Shown here in pieces: positions 23,203-30,770 of a DNA stretch of 35,596 nucleotides. The stretch spans positions 1 to 35,596 of the forward strand of contig CANDGE010000007.1 of the NCBI GenBank assembly GCA_947384195.1, given 5' to 3'. Both the position numbers and the translations under genes were made by a program. Numbering within the stretch: position 1 is the stretch's first letter; each line of letters opens with the position of its first letter. Below the pieces are notes generated by a model. That model searched no databases and was not told where the DNA came from. It saw only the letters and a program-made list of their open reading frames with translations. This stretch comes from an uncultured Clostridia bacterium. GTDB lineage: Bacteria; Bacillota; Clostridia; Christensenellales; Pumilibacteraceae.

Positions 23203-23460
23203 CTATCTATCATCGGTTTCTACCCGCTCTTGACATACCACATGGTACATGTCCGTTATTGCGCCACCGTTTTTCGGAAGCTTTAATTTGCTTTGCACAT
23301 AATCGGTCAGCTTGCAGAATAACCGCATAAAACATTTATCGGATCTTATATCCACACGACGAAGCAAATCGAGATATAGATCCACAAATACCCACAGTTC
23401 GTCATGTTTGGTGTAAAGCACTTTTGTATTGTTTTCGTTTATATTGTTGCTATTTTTCAT
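23203..23460 (-). CDS. Unknown 85-residue protein divergent from an XRE regulator
   Basis: No family recognised. The N-terminus is Asn-rich (MKNSNNINENN). The centre is helical and hydrophobic (ELWVFVDLYLDLLRRV), followed by a basic stretch with several Cys and a Glu/Asp/Arg-rich end. There is no full membrane segment. The ATG has AAGG eight bases upstream, and a promoter lies at 23512-23540. It is transcribed away from the XRE gene at 23585, and the shared 124-base gap is full of dyads, so the two are probably co-regulated. It ends nine bases from the convergent NFACT stop. Confidence 0.6.
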   Translation of the reverse strand: MKNSNNINENNTKVLYTKHDELWVFVDLYLDLLRRVDIRSDKCFMRLFCKLTDYVQSKLKLPKNGGAITDMYHVVCQERVETDDR

Positions 23461-23482
23461 AAGTTTGACCTTATCGCTCTTA

Positions 23483-23508
23483 ACCCATAGACAAATGCGT
23501 CTATGGGT
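23483..23508. repeat. 10-base perfect dyad in the 5' region of the 85-residue gene
   Basis: ACCCATAGAC (23483-23492) and GTCTATGGGT (23499-23508) with a six-base spacer. It straddles the predicted transcription start of the leftward gene (about 23505), so it is an operator or an mRNA hairpin. Confidence 0.65.
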
Positions 23509-23511
23509 AAT

Positions 23512-23540
23512 ATTATACTATGCCTATTAGCGATATGTAA
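23512..23540 (-). promoter_or_regulatory. Promoter of the 85-residue gene
   Basis: TTACAT (23540-23535) and a perfect TATAAT (23517-23512) on the minus strand, 17 bases apart. The -35 lies inside the loop of the large dyad at 23520-23563. Confidence 0.6.
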
Positions 23541-23563
23541 AGCATTTTATCGCTATTAGGCAT
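23520..23563. promoter_or_regulatory. Probable XRE operator dyad
   Basis: ATGCCTATTAGCGAT (23520-23534) is repeated in inverted form at 23549-23563 with one mismatch in 15, separated by 14 bases. A related half-site, TTATCGCTCTTAAC, occurs at 23471-23484. The right arm abuts TATAAT at 23563-23568, the likely -10 of the XRE gene, and the dyad covers the -35 of the divergent gene. Binding would repress both. Confidence 0.65.
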
Positions 23564-23584
23564 ATAATTATATTAGAGGAAAAT

Positions 23585-23809
23585 ATGATAAAACTTGAAA
23601 AAATCAAACTTAAAATTGCAGAGGCAATTAAGCAAAGCGGACTGACCCAAACAGAAATAGCCAAACGTTTGGGAGTGCAACAATCGAACATATCTCACTA
23701 TGTACGCGGAGATAAAATGCCCGCGCTCGATACGTTTGCCAAGCTTTGCGCAGTGCTCGACCTTGACGCTAACGATATTCTTTGCGTAGACGAGTATTCG
23801 CAAGAATAG
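23585..23809 (+). CDS. XRE-family HTH transcriptional regulator
   Basis: DNA-binding protein of 74 residues consisting of one Cro/C1-type helix-turn-helix. LTQTEIAKRLGV is the first helix pair, and QQSNISHYVRGDKMPALDT holds the recognition helix and the conserved ending, then LAKLCAVLDLDANDIL-type helix 5 (FAKLCAVLDLDANDIL). AGAGGA precedes the ATG by six bases. It has no extra effector domain. It is divergent from the 85-residue gene, and dyads in the shared promoter region suggest autoregulation. A toxin-antitoxin or prophage-like switch is possible, but the partner shows no toxin motif. Confidence 0.88.
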   Translation: MIKLEKIKLKIAEAIKQSGLTQTEIAKRLGVQQSNISHYVRGDKMPALDTFAKLCAVLDLDANDILCVDEYSQE

Positions 23810-23856
23810 TGTACTGCTACGTCTTAGGTGTTCTCGATTGACAGTAATTCCGAATT

Positions 23857-24561
23857 TTAATCGACCACGCTAAGCTTATACAAAGCGACAGCAACTGCGG
23901 TCGACAAATTTAAGCTGTCGACTTTTTCGGACTGTTCGATTTTGACCGCGCCGAATTTACCGTACTCGTCGGGAAGTCCCGTCGCCTCGTTGCCGAACAC
24001 CAACGAATATCTTTCGGTTCTGTCAAAACGCGTTTGCGAAAACGGCGTGCCGTTAAGCATAAACGGCATAACTACCCTGTCTTTGCCGTATTTGCTTGCA
24101 TATTCGTCAAAGCTGTCGAAAAGCTCGAAGTTTATATTGAACAGCGCGCCCATGCTCGCCCGCACGGTTTTGGGATCGAACGGATCGACGGCGGGACGAA
24201 TAACGGCAAGGTCGGCACAGTCGAAAGCCGCAACGTCGCGCATTATCGTGCCGAGATTGCCGCTGTTGGACGGGTTGACAAGCACTATATGGTCGCGTTC
24301 CGCGCTCACATTGCTTTCAAACTTTTCAAACTCGCCTATCACGAAGCAATTCTCTTTTGCGCTCAAAATATTGAAGGCTTTTTCGCTTTCCGCAACGGGC
24401 ACTCCGATCGCCCGCGCTTTTTCAGCAACGGCGGCGACATTCGATCTGGGGCTTACATAAACGCAACGCGCCACATCGGGCTTGCGCTTTAAAAGTTCCA
24501 CAGTGACCGTTGCGCCGAGCGCATACGATACGCTTTCCGTTTTTTTATACTTCTTGACCAT
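23857..24561 (-). CDS. TrmH/SpoU-family RNA 2'-O-methyltransferase
   Basis: SPOUT-class knotted methyltransferase of 234 residues. An N-terminal substrate-binding part (about 1-80) precedes the SPOUT domain with motif 1 NSGNLGTIMRDVAAF, motif 2 LVFGNEATGLPDE and motif 3 VDSLNLSTAVAVALY, which form the SAM knot. It should methylate a ribose 2'-OH in tRNA or rRNA; which position cannot be told. I use ATG 24561: the longer frame to 24636 runs through a terminator hairpin, and the domain starts after VKKYKKTESVSYA. No strong ribosome site or promoter is visible, so the start is less sure than the family. Confidence 0.87.
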   Translation of the reverse strand: MVKKYKKTESVSYALGATVTVELLKRKPDVARCVYVSPRSNVAAVAEKARAIGVPVAESEKAFNILSAKENCFVIGEFEKFESNVSAERDHIVLVNPSNSGNLGTIMRDVAAFDCADLAVIRPAVDPFDPKTVRASMGALFNINFELFDSFDEYASKYGKDRVVMPFMLNGTPFSQTRFDRTERYSLVFGNEATGLPDEYGKFGAVKIEQSEKVDSLNLSTAVAVALYKLSVVD

Positions 24562-24616
24562 AAAACACAAAACGCACTGCGTGCATACGCGGCGCACATG
24601 CAAACATACCTGCAAA

Positions 24617-24643
24617 TTAAAAGCCGCGCGGATCATGCGCGGC
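24617..24643 (-). terminator. Terminator of the yggS-pyr operon
   Basis: GCCGCGC (24623-24629) and GCGCGGC (24637-24643) form a perfect seven-base GC stem with a seven-base loop. On the minus strand it is followed by TTTT at 24622-24619. It lies ten bases after the last gene of the operon. Confidence 0.8.
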
Positions 24644-24652
24644 AGATAAGCT

Positions 24653-24973
24653 TTAACCTACAAACGTCCAAACAAGCCCGAACACGGCGAGCGCGAACAG
24701 CACGCCCATTATGACTATATTTATTATTGCGGACTTATACGCAGGGTCGCGGTGGTTGACCGATTTGGAAAACAACACCGTACAGCACCGCGCTATCGAT
24801 ATGCCCGAACCGAGTATATACGCGATAAAACCGGCGATGAGCACGCCTTCGACGGTGAACAGCCCGATCAGGAGCAGTATCCCGCCTATCAGCATTGCGA
24901 GATCGCCGACCTGACGCACGCCGAACGGCACGAAATATCTTACGAAAACGTTTTGTTTTTTCTTGACAGCCAT
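24653..24973 (-). CDS. Small membrane protein, last gene of the pyr operon
   Basis: Protein of 106 residues with three hydrophobic segments (about 22-42, 46-64 and 84-104) and a basic N-terminus (MAVKKKQN), so the N-terminus is probably cytoplasmic. Family not recognised. ATG 24973 has AAAGGA seven bases upstream; the longer frame to 25033 lacks one. It is 25 bases downstream of another small three-segment membrane gene, which it resembles in size and topology, so the two may be distant paralogues or partners. Confidence 0.75.
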   Translation of the reverse strand: MAVKKKQNVFVRYFVPFGVRQVGDLAMLIGGILLLIGLFTVEGVLIAGFIAYILGSGISIARCCTVLFSKSVNHRDPAYKSAIINIVIMGVLFALAVFGLVWTFVG

Positions 24974-24998
24974 AATGTTTCCTTTGGTTTGATTTAAT

Positions 24999-25328
24999 TT
25001 ATATGCGCAACAAGCCGATAAGCGTCGACACAAGCCCGAACACGACGAGCAGTACGAGTATTATCCACAGCACGAACCAACCCGTACCTTTATTGCGCGC
25101 CACACGGTACGACAGTACTACGGGAACGAACATACCGAGCGCAAAACACAAGCTTTGCACCCATGCGCATACTTTATTTACCCACGACCAATCGAAGAAG
25201 TTTAAAAATCCCGATACAGCCATAGCTATGCCTATTGCGATAACTACCCAAAATGCGAACTTGTTCAGCGAGAACGTCGTCGTTCTGCGTTCGGATGTGG
25301 TTTTTGTTGTTTTTGTGCGTTTAGCCAT
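24999..25328 (-). CDS. Small membrane protein
   Basis: Protein of 109 residues. A Lys/Thr/Arg-rich cytoplasmic head (about 1-22) is followed by three hydrophobic segments (about 25-45, 58-75 and 85-106). There is a Trp-rich loop, FFDWSWVNKVCAW, between the first two. Family not recognised. ATG 25328 has AAGGG seven bases upstream. It lies 37 bases after pyrE on the same transcript, with another small membrane protein next. Nothing in it points to pyrimidine transport, which normally needs a much larger protein. Confidence 0.75.
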   Translation of the reverse strand: MAKRTKTTKTTSERRTTTFSLNKFAFWVVIAIGIAMAVSGFLNFFDWSWVNKVCAWVQSLCFALGMFVPVVLSYRVARNKGTGWFVLWIILVLLVVFGLVSTLIGLLRI

Positions 25329-25365
25329 AAAGTTACCCTTGTATTATGCCACTATCGGCGAATTT

Positions 25366-25941
25366 CTATTTAAGACCTTTTGAACCGGGCTTGACTGCGG
25401 TCGTGCCCGCCTTACACATGGGGCAATCCTGCGGATCGTACGTCTTGACGTCTATTTGCAACAGACTCTCGTTAGGCACGCCGAAATCGACTTTGCCGCC
25501 GCTCCTGTCGACGACTTCCGCAACGGCTACGACGTCGCCGCCCAAGCGTTTGACAAGCTCTATAACTTCCTTGACCGAACCGCCCGTAGTAACGACGTTT
25601 TCCGCAATTACCACTCGCGCGCCTTTTTTAAGCTCGAACCCGCGACGCAATGCGAAGTTGCCGTCCTTTTCGCGCTCTGCGAACATATTGGGGATGCCGA
25701 GCTGTTTGCCGAGCTCGTATCCGAATATTATCGCGCCGACTGCCGGAGATACTATCACGTCGGCATTGTATTTTCGGATCTTCGCCGCCGCTTTTTCGCA
25801 AAGTTTTTGCGAAATATCGCCGAACTCGAACAGCTTGGCGCACTGCATATAGGTGTCGGAATGCAAGCCCGACGTCAAAATAAAATGCCCGTGCAGCACA
25901 GCTCCCGATTTTTCAAATAATTGCATTACGTCGTCAGTCAA
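25366..25941 (-). CDS. pyrE: Orotate phosphoribosyltransferase
   Basis: Joins orotate to PRPP to make OMP, step 5 of UMP synthesis. Type I PRTase fold of 191 residues: the substrate loop SGLHSDTYMQC, the PRPP-binding signature VVIAENVVTTGGS, and a C-terminal DPQDCPMC tail seen in the clostridial/archaeal-type subgroup. I start at TTG 25941: GGAGG lies exactly eight bases upstream, the resulting MTDDVMQLFEKSGAVLHGHF matches the family N-terminus, and it overlaps the pyrD stop by eight bases. An ATG at 25971 would overlap pyrD more and add unrelated residues. Confidence 0.92.
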   Translation of the reverse strand: MTDDVMQLFEKSGAVLHGHFILTSGLHSDTYMQCAKLFEFGDISQKLCEKAAAKIRKYNADVIVSPAVGAIIFGYELGKQLGIPNMFAEREKDGNFALRRGFELKKGARVVIAENVVTTGGSVKEVIELVKRLGGDVVAVAEVVDRSGGKVDFGVPNESLLQIDVKTYDPQDCPMCKAGTTAVKPGSKGLK

Positions 25942-26845
25942 CGGATAATCCTCCGATAAGCGTTTGTACATCGTTAATATTATCACTTTCGCAAAGCTTT
26001 GTCAACTCATTTGCTATCGTTAGCGCGGCGAACGGGTCGAAAATATTGGCAGTACCTACCTGCACCGCCGTCGCGCCGCACAGCATGAATTCGCCGACGT
26101 CCGTTCCCGTCATTATCCCGCCCATGCCGATAACGGGGATCTTTATCGCTTTGCGGCACTCGTAAACCATGCGCAAAGCGATCGGCTTGACAGCCGCGCC
26201 GCTCAATCCGCCCGTGACGGCGGCAAGCACGGGCTTGCGCTTTTTAAAATCGACAGCCATAGCCGCGACCGTGTTTATAAGACTGACCGCATCCGCGCCC
26301 GCGCGCTCCGCCGCCAAAGCGTTTTGCGCTATATCGGCTACGTTGGGAGTGAGCTTGACTATAAGCGGTTTTTTGCATACCTTGCGCACGACTTTGACTA
26401 TATGCGCCACGCCGTCGGGGTCGACGCCGAACGCCATGCCGCCCTTCTTAACGTTGGGGCACGAAATATTAAGCTCTATCATGTCGACGTCCGTATCGCT
26501 CAAAACCCGCACTATCTCCACGTAATCGTCCTCGCACGCGCCTGCGGCGTTCGCGATAACGACAGCTCCCGTACTTTTCATAAACGGCAACTCGTTTTGT
26601 ATGAAGTATTCCACCCCGGGATTTTGAAGCCCTACGCTGTTGAGCATGCCTGACGGCGTTTCGGCTATCCGCACGGGCGCATTGCCCTGACGCGGCAATA
26701 GCGTAAGCCCCTTCGAGCTTATGCCGCCGAGCTTGCCGACGTCGTAAAACTCATTGTATTCGCGCCCGAACCCGAACGTGCCCGACGCGGCGATTATCGG
26801 GTTTTTAAACTCGACTCCCGCTATGTTCACTTTTGTATTTACCAT
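25934..26845 (-). CDS. pyrD: Dihydroorotate dehydrogenase B, catalytic subunit
   Basis: FMN enzyme of 303 residues that oxidises dihydroorotate to orotate; class 1B, which passes electrons through PyrK to NAD+. NPIIAASGTFGFG opens the barrel, LNISCPNVKKGG carries the active-site Cys of class 1, and VIGMGGIMTGTDVGEFM with GATAVQVGTA binds the FMN phosphate. The soluble class fits an anaerobe with no quinone link. ATG 26845 has GAGG six bases upstream. It directly follows pyrK, its partner, and overlaps pyrE. Confidence 0.95.
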   Translation of the reverse strand: MVNTKVNIAGVEFKNPIIAASGTFGFGREYNEFYDVGKLGGISSKGLTLLPRQGNAPVRIAETPSGMLNSVGLQNPGVEYFIQNELPFMKSTGAVVIANAAGACEDDYVEIVRVLSDTDVDMIELNISCPNVKKGGMAFGVDPDGVAHIVKVVRKVCKKPLIVKLTPNVADIAQNALAAERAGADAVSLINTVAAMAVDFKKRKPVLAAVTGGLSGAAVKPIALRMVYECRKAIKIPVIGMGGIMTGTDVGEFMLCGATAVQVGTANIFDPFAALTIANELTKLCESDNINDVQTLIGGLSVD

Positions 26846-26894
26846 GAATAACCTCAAAAAGCTCCGACGAATGCAAATAAATGCGCATTCTCGA

Positions 26895-27653
26895 TCAAAT
26901 AATTATTTCTTCTATCGGGAACACGGGACCGTCGGCGCACGCGCGCAACAGCTTTTCCTTCCCGTCGCGCATTATACGCACCGAACACACAAGACACGCG
27001 CCCACGCCGCAGCCCATGCGCTGTTCCATGCTCGCAAACCCGATAACGCCGAGCTTGCGGCAATATTCCTTGGCTGTTTTCATCATGCCCGTCGCGCCGC
27101 ACACATATAACACTTCGGGCGCGATCTCGGTCAACAGCTCGGTCGGGTATCCGCGATATCCGTAACTCCCGTCGTCGGTGCAATAACAAACCTGTTTACA
27201 GACAGTATCGAAGTCGTCGCCGTACGCCCTACGCATGTCCGCATTGGGAAAGCCGAGCAATGCGGTAACGTTGAGCGACGGATTATCCCGCGCGATTTTG
27301 AGCAACGGCGCACAACCCGTTCCGCCGCCCAAAAGTGCGATATTGGTCTTATCGGGCAATATCGGAAAACCGTTGCCGAGCGGCAACAACGCGTCGAATT
27401 CCGCGCCCGCGCCGAACGCGGTGAAAGCCGCGGTGCCTTCGCCGACGTCGGCTATCATAAACGTTATCGTCTTATCCGTGTTGCGGTAAACGCAAATGGG
27501 ACGCCGCAATTGTTTGTTAGGCACTTTAATGTGCGCAAACTGTCCCGCCGCGATATGCGGAAGCTTTTCGGCGCTCTCGCAAGTAATGCGATGCAGATTA
27601 TTGCCGAACCGCTCGTTGGATATTATTTTAAGCTGTGCTTTGATAGGTTTCAT
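26895..27653 (-). CDS. pyrK: Dihydroorotate dehydrogenase B, electron-transfer subunit
   Basis: FAD and [2Fe-2S] protein of 252 residues in the ferredoxin-reductase family. LRRPICVYR is the FAD-binding RPxS-like region and LLGGGTGCAPLL the NAD-binding loop. The four Cys of the [2Fe-2S] cluster lie in MGCGVGACLVCSV and RACADGPVF near the C-terminus. It shuttles electrons from PyrD to NAD+. ATG 27653 has AGGA nine bases upstream. Its place directly before pyrD is the usual Gram-positive arrangement. Confidence 0.95.
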   Translation of the reverse strand: MKPIKAQLKIISNERFGNNLHRITCESAEKLPHIAAGQFAHIKVPNKQLRRPICVYRNTDKTITFMIADVGEGTAAFTAFGAGAEFDALLPLGNGFPILPDKTNIALLGGGTGCAPLLKIARDNPSLNVTALLGFPNADMRRAYGDDFDTVCKQVCYCTDDGSYGYRGYPTELLTEIAPEVLYVCGATGMMKTAKEYCRKLGVIGFASMEQRMGCGVGACLVCSVRIMRDGKEKLLRACADGPVFPIEEIII

Positions 27654-27685
27654 TTGTTGCGATCCTTTTTATCCGTGCATTGCAT

Positions 27686-28573
27686 CTATCTGTCGGTCAA
27701 TGCGTTTTTAAGATCGTCGCGCATAGCCAAAGCCGCCTCGCGCGCCGCTTCGTAATAATTCATACCGTCGTACTTATCGGTCAGATACGCCGCTATAATG
27801 CCGCGCGAATTATTGACTATCGCGCCGCGCCCGTTCTTGTCGAACGACGCCGCCGCATCCTTGCCCTTGCCGCCCTGCGCGCCGTAGCCCGGAACGAGAA
27901 AGAAAACCGATTTGAGCGTTTTGCGCAATTCCGCCGCTTCCGCGGGGTTTGTCGCGCCGACCACCGCGCCGACCGCGCCGTAGCCGTACTCGCCGATGTT
28001 ATCCGCTCCCCACTGCTCTATGAGCTTGCCTATATGCACGTACAGCGGCTCGCCGCTTTCGAGCTTCATGTTTTGTATGACCGCCGCCGACGGATTGGAC
28101 GTGCGCGCGAGCACGAATATGCCTTTGCCGTTGGCGTTGCATTTATCGGTGAACGGCTTGATCCCGTCGTAGCCCAAATACGGGTTGACGGTTATGTAGT
28201 CGTACAGCCCGTCGTCGAGATACGCCTTTGCATACGCTTCCGCCGTCGAGCCGATATCGTTGCGTTTTACGTCCGCCATTACGATAAGCCCCGCCGACTG
28301 CGCATACTCGGCTGTTTTGTTCATTGCTTCCGTTCCGTAATGCGAAAAAATTTCGTAGAACGCCGACTGTATTTTGACCGCGGGCACGACGTCTTTTATG
28401 CTGTCGATTATGCGGCAATTGAATTCCGTCAACGCCTGAGCCGCGCTCTTTTTGTCCGTAGCCGCCTTTTTGAGCGACGCGGGCAAATACTCGATCCGCG
28501 GATCGAGCCCCGCTACGGTCGGATTGCCGAGCTTTTCTATCCTGTCTATAAGTCTGTCGGTGACGTTTTTCAT
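27686..28573 (-). CDS. pyrF: Orotidine 5'-phosphate decarboxylase (type 2)
   Basis: Decarboxylates OMP to UMP, the last step of the pathway. TIM barrel of 295 residues of the longer type 2 subfamily (usual about 270-300). VAGLDPRIEYLP and the catalytic ADVKRNDIGSTAEAY (K103) are decisive. FFLVPGYGAQGG and NNSRGI supply the phosphate-binding loop and following strand. The start overlaps the pyrC stop (ATGA); AGGAG lies 12 bases upstream. Confidence 0.95.
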   Translation of the reverse strand: MKNVTDRLIDRIEKLGNPTVAGLDPRIEYLPASLKKAATDKKSAAQALTEFNCRIIDSIKDVVPAVKIQSAFYEIFSHYGTEAMNKTAEYAQSAGLIVMADVKRNDIGSTAEAYAKAYLDDGLYDYITVNPYLGYDGIKPFTDKCNANGKGIFVLARTSNPSAAVIQNMKLESGEPLYVHIGKLIEQWGADNIGEYGYGAVGAVVGATNPAEAAELRKTLKSVFFLVPGYGAQGGKGKDAAASFDKNGRGAIVNNSRGIIAAYLTDKYDGMNYYEAAREAALAMRDDLKNALTDR

Positions 28574-29835
28574 ATCTGTTTTTTCTCTCCTTTTACTATC
28601 ACGCCGACGACCGAGCCGTTGAGCCGCCAGCCGTCGAACAGCGAGTTTTTGCCCTTGGACTTAAAGTATGCGGTGTCCACCGTGTATTCGTCGTCGGGGT
28701 CGACTATGACCATATCGGCACGCGCGCCGACTTCTATCCTGCCTCTGTCCGTCAACCCGAGAATGCTCGCGGGCGCGGCGCTCATAAGCCTGCACAGGTC
28801 GGACAGCTTGATCGTTTCGGTCAAAACCAACCGAGTGTATGCGACCGAAAACGCCGTTTCGAGCCCGACCGTACCGAACGGCGCATAATCGAATTCCTTG
28901 TTTTTCTCGTCGAAATGGTGCGGCGCGTGATCGGTAGCGATAACGTCGATAGTGCCGTCGGCAATTCCCTGCACGATCGCGTCCACGTCGCGCTCGCCGC
29001 GAAGCGGCGGATTGATCTTCGCATTGGTGTTATACGAAAGTATTTCGTCGTCGGTCGCCGCGAAGTAATGCGGGCATGTTTCGCACGTGACCTTGACCCC
29101 GCGCTTTTTCGCTTGACGGATGATATCGACGGACTCGGCTGTCGACACGTGGCAAACGTGCAAGCGCGCGCCCGCTTCTTCCGCGAGCAGTACGTCGCGA
29201 GCGACAGCCGCGCTTTCGGCGGCTTTGGGTATTCCGCGCAGTCCGCTCGCAGTCGCGTTCTCGCCCGCATTGACCACACCGTTGCCCGAAATGCTCTTGT
29301 CCTCGCTGTGCGACAGCAGGGTCAGTCCGAACGTCTTTGCATATTTGAGCGCGTTGAGCATGACCGCGCCGCTGTCGACGGGCAAGCCGTCGTCAGACAC
29401 GGCTATCGCGCCTTGCGCTTTCATATGACCGAATTCGGCGAGCTCTTCGCCCTTTTGCCCGCGCGTTATACAGCCGACAGGCAAAACGTCGGCGTTACCG
29501 CACTCGGCGGAACGCTTGCGAATATACGCGACAGCCCCGCCGTTGTCTATCGGCGGATCGGTATTGGGCATACAGCACACCGTGGTGTACCCGCCCGCAA
29601 GCGCCGCAAGCGAGCCCGATCTTATATCTTCCTTATGCGTTTGTCCGGGCTCGCGCAAATGGCAGTGCATGTCTATAAACCCGGGAAAAACCAGCTTCCC
29701 GTCGCAATCTATCACTTCCGCGCCGAAACACTCTATATTGGGCGCAATGCGCGTTATTATCTCCCCGTCCGTGAGTACGTCCGTTTGTTGCATGCCGCCG
29801 GCGTTGACGACCGTCGCGTTCTTTAACAATATCAC
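28570..29835 (-). CDS. pyrC: Dihydroorotase (class I)
   Basis: Zinc amidohydrolase of 421 residues that cyclises carbamoyl-aspartate to dihydroorotate. The metal site is in FIDMHCHLREPGQTH (H57, H59). CCMPNTDPPID follows, further metal His residues are in LLSHSED and HVCHVSTAES, and the catalytic Asp is in IATDHAPHHFDEK. Normal length for the class encoded beside pyrB. The start is GTG 29835, overlapping the pyrB stop as GTGA. Confidence 0.95.
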   Translation of the reverse strand: MILLKNATVVNAGGMQQTDVLTDGEIITRIAPNIECFGAEVIDCDGKLVFPGFIDMHCHLREPGQTHKEDIRSGSLAALAGGYTTVCCMPNTDPPIDNGGAVAYIRKRSAECGNADVLPVGCITRGQKGEELAEFGHMKAQGAIAVSDDGLPVDSGAVMLNALKYAKTFGLTLLSHSEDKSISGNGVVNAGENATASGLRGIPKAAESAAVARDVLLAEEAGARLHVCHVSTAESVDIIRQAKKRGVKVTCETCPHYFAATDDEILSYNTNAKINPPLRGERDVDAIVQGIADGTIDVIATDHAPHHFDEKNKEFDYAPFGTVGLETAFSVAYTRLVLTETIKLSDLCRLMSAAPASILGLTDRGRIEVGARADMVIVDPDDEYTVDTAYFKSKGKNSLFDGWRLNGSVVGVIVKGEKKQI

Positions 29836-30752
29836 CGCTCGTTACCTCCGTCCAACAAAAGCTTCAACATCGCCATACGCACCGCGACGCCGTTTGTGAC
29901 CTGTTCTTCGATAAGACTGTGCGCGCCGTCGGCAACGTCGCCCGCTATCTCGGCTTCGCGATTGATCGGACCGGGGTGCATGACGATATAATCGTCGGCA
30001 CACAGCCTTAACCGCTTTTGCGTAATGCCGTAATATTCGTGATATTCCTCGCGCGACGGAAAGTACGCGCCGCTCATGCGCTCGAATTGTATTCGGAGCG
30101 GCATGACTATGTTCGCGCCGTCGAGCGCGCCGTCGAGATCGCAATCGACTTCGCAACCGAGCCCCGCTATACCGTCGGGGATAAGCGTGTACGGACCGCA
30201 AACCGTGACCGACGCGCCGAGCATACCGAACAACGCGATATTGCTCCGCGCCACGCGCGAATGCCGTATATCGCCGACGATGACGAGCTTTTTATCGATC
30301 AGTTCGCCGAAATGCCGCGTCGCCGTCAGCGCGTCCAAAAGCGCCTGCGACGGGTGCTCGTTCATGCCGTCGCCCGCATTGATAACGGACGCTTTTATCG
30401 TTTCGGCAAGCAACCGCGCACTGCCCGCCACGGGGTGGCGTATGATTATAGCGTCCGTTTTGAGCGCGTCGAGCGTCTTGCCCGTATCGACGAGCGTTTC
30501 GCCTTTCTGCACCGACGACGCCGCCACAGCTATGCCCATTACGGACGCGCCCAAATTTTTGGCGGCGAGATCGAACGAATTGCGCGTGCGCGTCGAGTTT
30601 TCGTAAAACAGCGTCGCAACGCTTTTTCCCGCAAGCTCGTTGCCGCGCTCGCGCGCGTCGAGCCGCTCGCGCATGACGTTCGCCGCCGTCAGTATCTCGT
30701 TGACTTCGGACTTGGACAGATCCTTGATCCCGAGTATGTCTTTACGTTTCAT
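29832..30752 (-). CDS. pyrB: Aspartate carbamoyltransferase, catalytic subunit
   Basis: Condenses carbamoyl phosphate with aspartate; 306 residues, as in other catalytic chains. The carbamoyl-phosphate loop is YENSTRTRNSF (S53-R57). H133 is in NEHPSQALLD (usually HPTQ), and VMHPGPINRE forms the aspartate domain loop. No regulatory pyrI is seen. ATG 30752 has AAGGAG six bases upstream and lies 18 bases from the rluD stop, so there is no room for a pyr attenuator or separate promoter in front of it. Confidence 0.95.
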   Translation of the reverse strand: MKRKDILGIKDLSKSEVNEILTAANVMRERLDARERGNELAGKSVATLFYENSTRTRNSFDLAAKNLGASVMGIAVAASSVQKGETLVDTGKTLDALKTDAIIIRHPVAGSARLLAETIKASVINAGDGMNEHPSQALLDALTATRHFGELIDKKLVIVGDIRHSRVARSNIALFGMLGASVTVCGPYTLIPDGIAGLGCEVDCDLDGALDGANIVMPLRIQFERMSGAYFPSREEYHEYYGITQKRLRLCADDYIVMHPGPINREAEIAGDVADGAHSLIEEQVTNGVAVRMAMLKLLLDGGNER

Positions 30753-30770
30753 TTTATCTCCTTGTGCCCG

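Noticed and set aside
23203..23809. The XRE/85-residue pair as a classical toxin-antitoxin operon
   Set aside because: The genes are divergent rather than co-transcribed and the partner shows no RelE, HigB, HipA or other toxin motif.
24562..24636. Longer N-terminus for the TrmH-family protein
   Set aside because: The extension is translated from the terminator stem of the preceding operon and has a Cys/Arg-rich sequence unlike the family.
27680..28888. A 402-codon plus-strand frame over pyrF and pyrC
   Set aside because: Shadow of the GC-rich pyrF/pyrC genes, which have full catalytic motifs; no ribosome site and no recognisable protein.
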